A stretch of 64,000 nt of DNA. It comes from Phoronis australis. Lineage: Eukaryota > Phoronida > Phoronidae. The notes below the pieces were generated by a model. That model was not told where the DNA came from and ran no database searches. It was given only the letters and a program-made list of their open reading frames with translations. Within the stretch, counting starts at the first letter, position 1. Each line of letters opens with the position of its first letter. This document shows, one piece after another, positions 62,101-64,000 of the stretch. The stretch lies in assembly GCA_002633005.1 (NCBI GenBank), contig NMRA01000349.1:188001-252000 (forward strand), in the 5' to 3' direction. A program made the translations under genes and the position numbers.

Positions 62101-64000
62101 TGTCTCAATGATTGCAAACATCATTCTGTTATGCAACTTGGAGAGGGTGTGGTCGTCAGAAACAAAACTAAGTCAGTTAAGGCACCGTTAAAACAATTTG
62201 GCATTTCAAAAAAATCCCCATGTCCACATTTAATCGGAAATTTAAGGAATTCAGAAAGAAAACTTTGCAGTTGGAAAGCACGACAATTCTGGCGTGCGGA
62301 CAAAACTGCAGCAACTCTAGTAGGAGCCCTATATTCAGTGTTTGTTGTTCAAAAAGCTTCAAAGTAGGTTAAGCCCATCTCGAAAAATATCTTGAAGTTA
62401 AAAAATATAAAACTCAGCTAAAAATACAAATTTTCTGCTTGGGAAATACAGACAGGTCAATGTTTCTAGAGAACAGCCCCCTGTTCAGTAACACTAAGAC
62501 CTCTCTAGAAAGCAAGACTTCGCAAGATTATGTGAGACATAGCCGTGAGAACACACGACTTTGCCTAGCGTAGGTCCTACGATACTGAAGGCATGCCTGG
62601 GTTTCGACTCATGAAAGTGACTTACCCCGGTGAGACTTAAGACAGAAATTTGGTCTTACCCTCCCCCTTCACAAATGCTGAATATAGGATTAGCCAAGTA
62701 ATTACGAGCCCATCGCTGTCTAGAAATAATTTAAAGAAATTATCTCAGTAACTACTGAAAGCAGTTGTCCGTTTATTCTCAGACACTTTGTAGTTTTGCT
62801 CTTATGAATTTTAATATTATTTTTCAGTATTAGTTGCGTGAAGCATACAGTAAGACTTTAGTCATTCATAAGTCACTTTTCATGAAACAAGAGCCCAGGA
62901 TCATGATTTGACCTAGTGGGTTATTTTAAGGAAGAACAAACTGCCAAGTTGATCTCAATACCCAAAATACTTCCAACCGTGTAAGAAATAAAGAGACTAG
63001 AGAAAGAGAGTCTTAGTTTATGGCATGTGCTCTAAATCAAGTTACTTGTCAATGATCTTTCGGCTGAAAACAGATTCATAATAGCTTTCATTATCAATTC
63101 ATCATCAGCATGACTTCAGATAGGTACAATTTTACAGTAGTTATCGATACCAACCAAGTTTTCTTGCTCAATAACCCTCTGTTGTCGTTGTCTGTTGATG
63201 GTAGCATTGGTAACCCTTTTCACCGGCGGTGGTTGAATGGATGGCTTCTTCTTCTTCTTCTGACCATCCTTCACTGAGGTTTCTGACAAGATCTTTTTCA
63301 ACAGTCTATCATTCTCTCGGTCAATTTCTTTCACCTTATCATTATTAAAAGAAAAGTTCTTTCTACCATGGGGTTGTGCACCCCTCGCCTGCTGATTAGG
63401 ACCCATGACCCTACGGCTTGCCTTTAGTCGCTCCTGTCTCTCCTTTAAATCTTTATCCATTTCCAGAACAGCTTGCATTAGTAACCTAAGATTCATTCTG
63501 TCCGTGTCAAAATCTGGGTCATCATATCCAGCATCGTTATCAATATCGCCCGTCTTTAAGTCATTGGCACCCTCTTGACCTCTGGGGAACCCCCGTGATG
63601 GAGGTGCATCACCACTTCCTTTGTGTAAATAACTAGAGTTCTCATTTTTTTGTGAACTTTTGGATTTCTTATCATAAGAACCACGACTTTTGTTGGAGCG
63701 CCTAGGACTCACTTTATCGTTAACTTTTCTCCGCGGTGACCCAGTCGGACTTAAGTCTGGTGACGCCAGAGGGGACACTTCAGTGACATCACTATCAGTC
63801 TCTGATCTACTATCAGTTACCGATGAATAAGTGCTTCTTGTCCGCGAACTAGACCTGCTAGAGTCTGAATAGGAACTACCACTATCATCACTATGTCTAC
63901 GACTTTTCGTGTTATTTTTCTTTCTCTCAGTGCCCCGTTTTCTGCTGTGACTTCCCTTGTCAGCTTCCCCTGTTTTCGTACCACCAGAAGAGGGACTTTC
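59177..64000 (-). CDS. CFAP97: CFAP97 (Hemingway family) cilia- and flagella-associated protein, last two exons; 5' part outside the window
   Basis: On the minus strand the penultimate exon is open from the window edge (64000) to 63155, and the last exon runs 59503-59177 with a TGA stop. The junction is phase 0 at both sides. Joining them restores the family's signature block: KVKEIDRENDRLLKKI, then PPPVKRVTNATINRQRQQR, then EQENL followed by AMLKRLESIKPTKGM. Upstream sequence is a low-complexity Ser/Arg/Lys-rich region with acidic patches (DNDAGYDDPDFDTDRMNLR). The C-terminus is Ser/Arg-rich (SSKSTSMSSLRSATSLNG). Family knowledge: CFAP97 and Drosophila hemingway act in axoneme/flagellum assembly. 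The start lies beyond 64000, so total length is unknown. The 3.65-kb intron holds repeats only. Confidence 0.88.
59504..63154. other. Last intron of CFAP97
   Basis: A 3.65-kb intron between the two halves of the conserved CFAP97 block. It holds the MITE at 62596-62899 and otherwise only AT-rich sequence with short chance frames. Confidence 0.7.
62596..62899. mobile_element. MITE with about 30-base inverted ends
   Basis: CCTGGGTTTCGACTCATGAA with AGTGACTTA after it faces AGTCACTTTTCATGAAACA followed by AGAGCCCAGG. Inner inverted words AAGACAGAAATTTGGTCTTA lie near the left end. Relatives are at 50842-51081 and, partially, at 17446-17489. A clean target duplication could not be seen. Confidence 0.6.

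Overview
This window is nuclear DNA from an animal. The genes are split by many canonical GT-AG introns, the introns are full of degraded transposons and minisatellites, and base composition is AT-rich. The gene content (a CFAP97/Hemingway cilia protein, an ING1/2-type PHD chromatin reader, mitochondrial cysteinyl-tRNA synthetase) is metazoan. Intron density and the ING/CARS2 neighbourhood fit a slowly evolving marine invertebrate, perhaps a hemichordate, cephalochordate or echinoderm. A lophotrochozoan cannot be excluded from this sequence alone.

Layout. (1) 1-7809: no gene recognised; two foldback elements and one hAT-like relic. (2) 7810-36057, plus strand: a 24-exon gene whose exons I could join without any phase conflict into 1,276 codons. 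The order is adenylation (A), thiolation (T), thioester reductase (R1), then a C-terminal short-chain dehydrogenase/reductase (R2). This A-T-R-R order is that of the NRPS-like carboxylic acid reductases known in fungi as ATRR (glycine betaine reductase, giving choline). It is the most unusual gene here. (3) 36058-39509: 3' UTR, then an intergenic interval with a CTCF-like and a YY1/CCAAT-like site. (4) 39510-43519, minus strand: a four-exon ING1/ING2-type gene. (5) 43520-43973: a 454-bp head-to-head, probably bidirectional, promoter. (6) 43974-55047, plus strand: CARS2 in 13 exons with HIGH and KMSKS motifs and zinc ligands. (7) 55048-59176: no coding sequence; probably the 3' UTR of the next gene in part. 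(8) 59177 to beyond 64000, minus strand: the last two exons of a CFAP97 gene, running off the right edge.

The A-T-R-R protein would activate a carboxylic acid as its adenylate, load it on the phosphopantetheine arm of the T domain, release it as an aldehyde through R1 and reduce it to an alcohol through R2. The binding-pocket residues lack the Asp that holds the alpha-amine of ordinary amino acids, so a non-alpha-amino acid substrate is expected. Glycine betaine, a major osmolyte of marine invertebrates, is the leading but unproven candidate. ING and CARS2 share a promoter region, as their human counterparts lie next to each other on 13q34.

Mobile DNA: a non-autonomous family with two intact copies and 9-bp target duplications (11708-12015, 34761-35081), a hAT-like MITE (33485-33992), a Harbinger-like MITE (52005-52564), a TA-flanked MITE (10295-10416), a broken hAT-like transposase copy (about 19740-21440), a LINE reverse-transcriptase relic (about 14615-15260), a tRNA-derived SINE (about 53465-53643) and several minisatellites. 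One minisatellite has multiplied a splice donor of the A-T-R-R gene.
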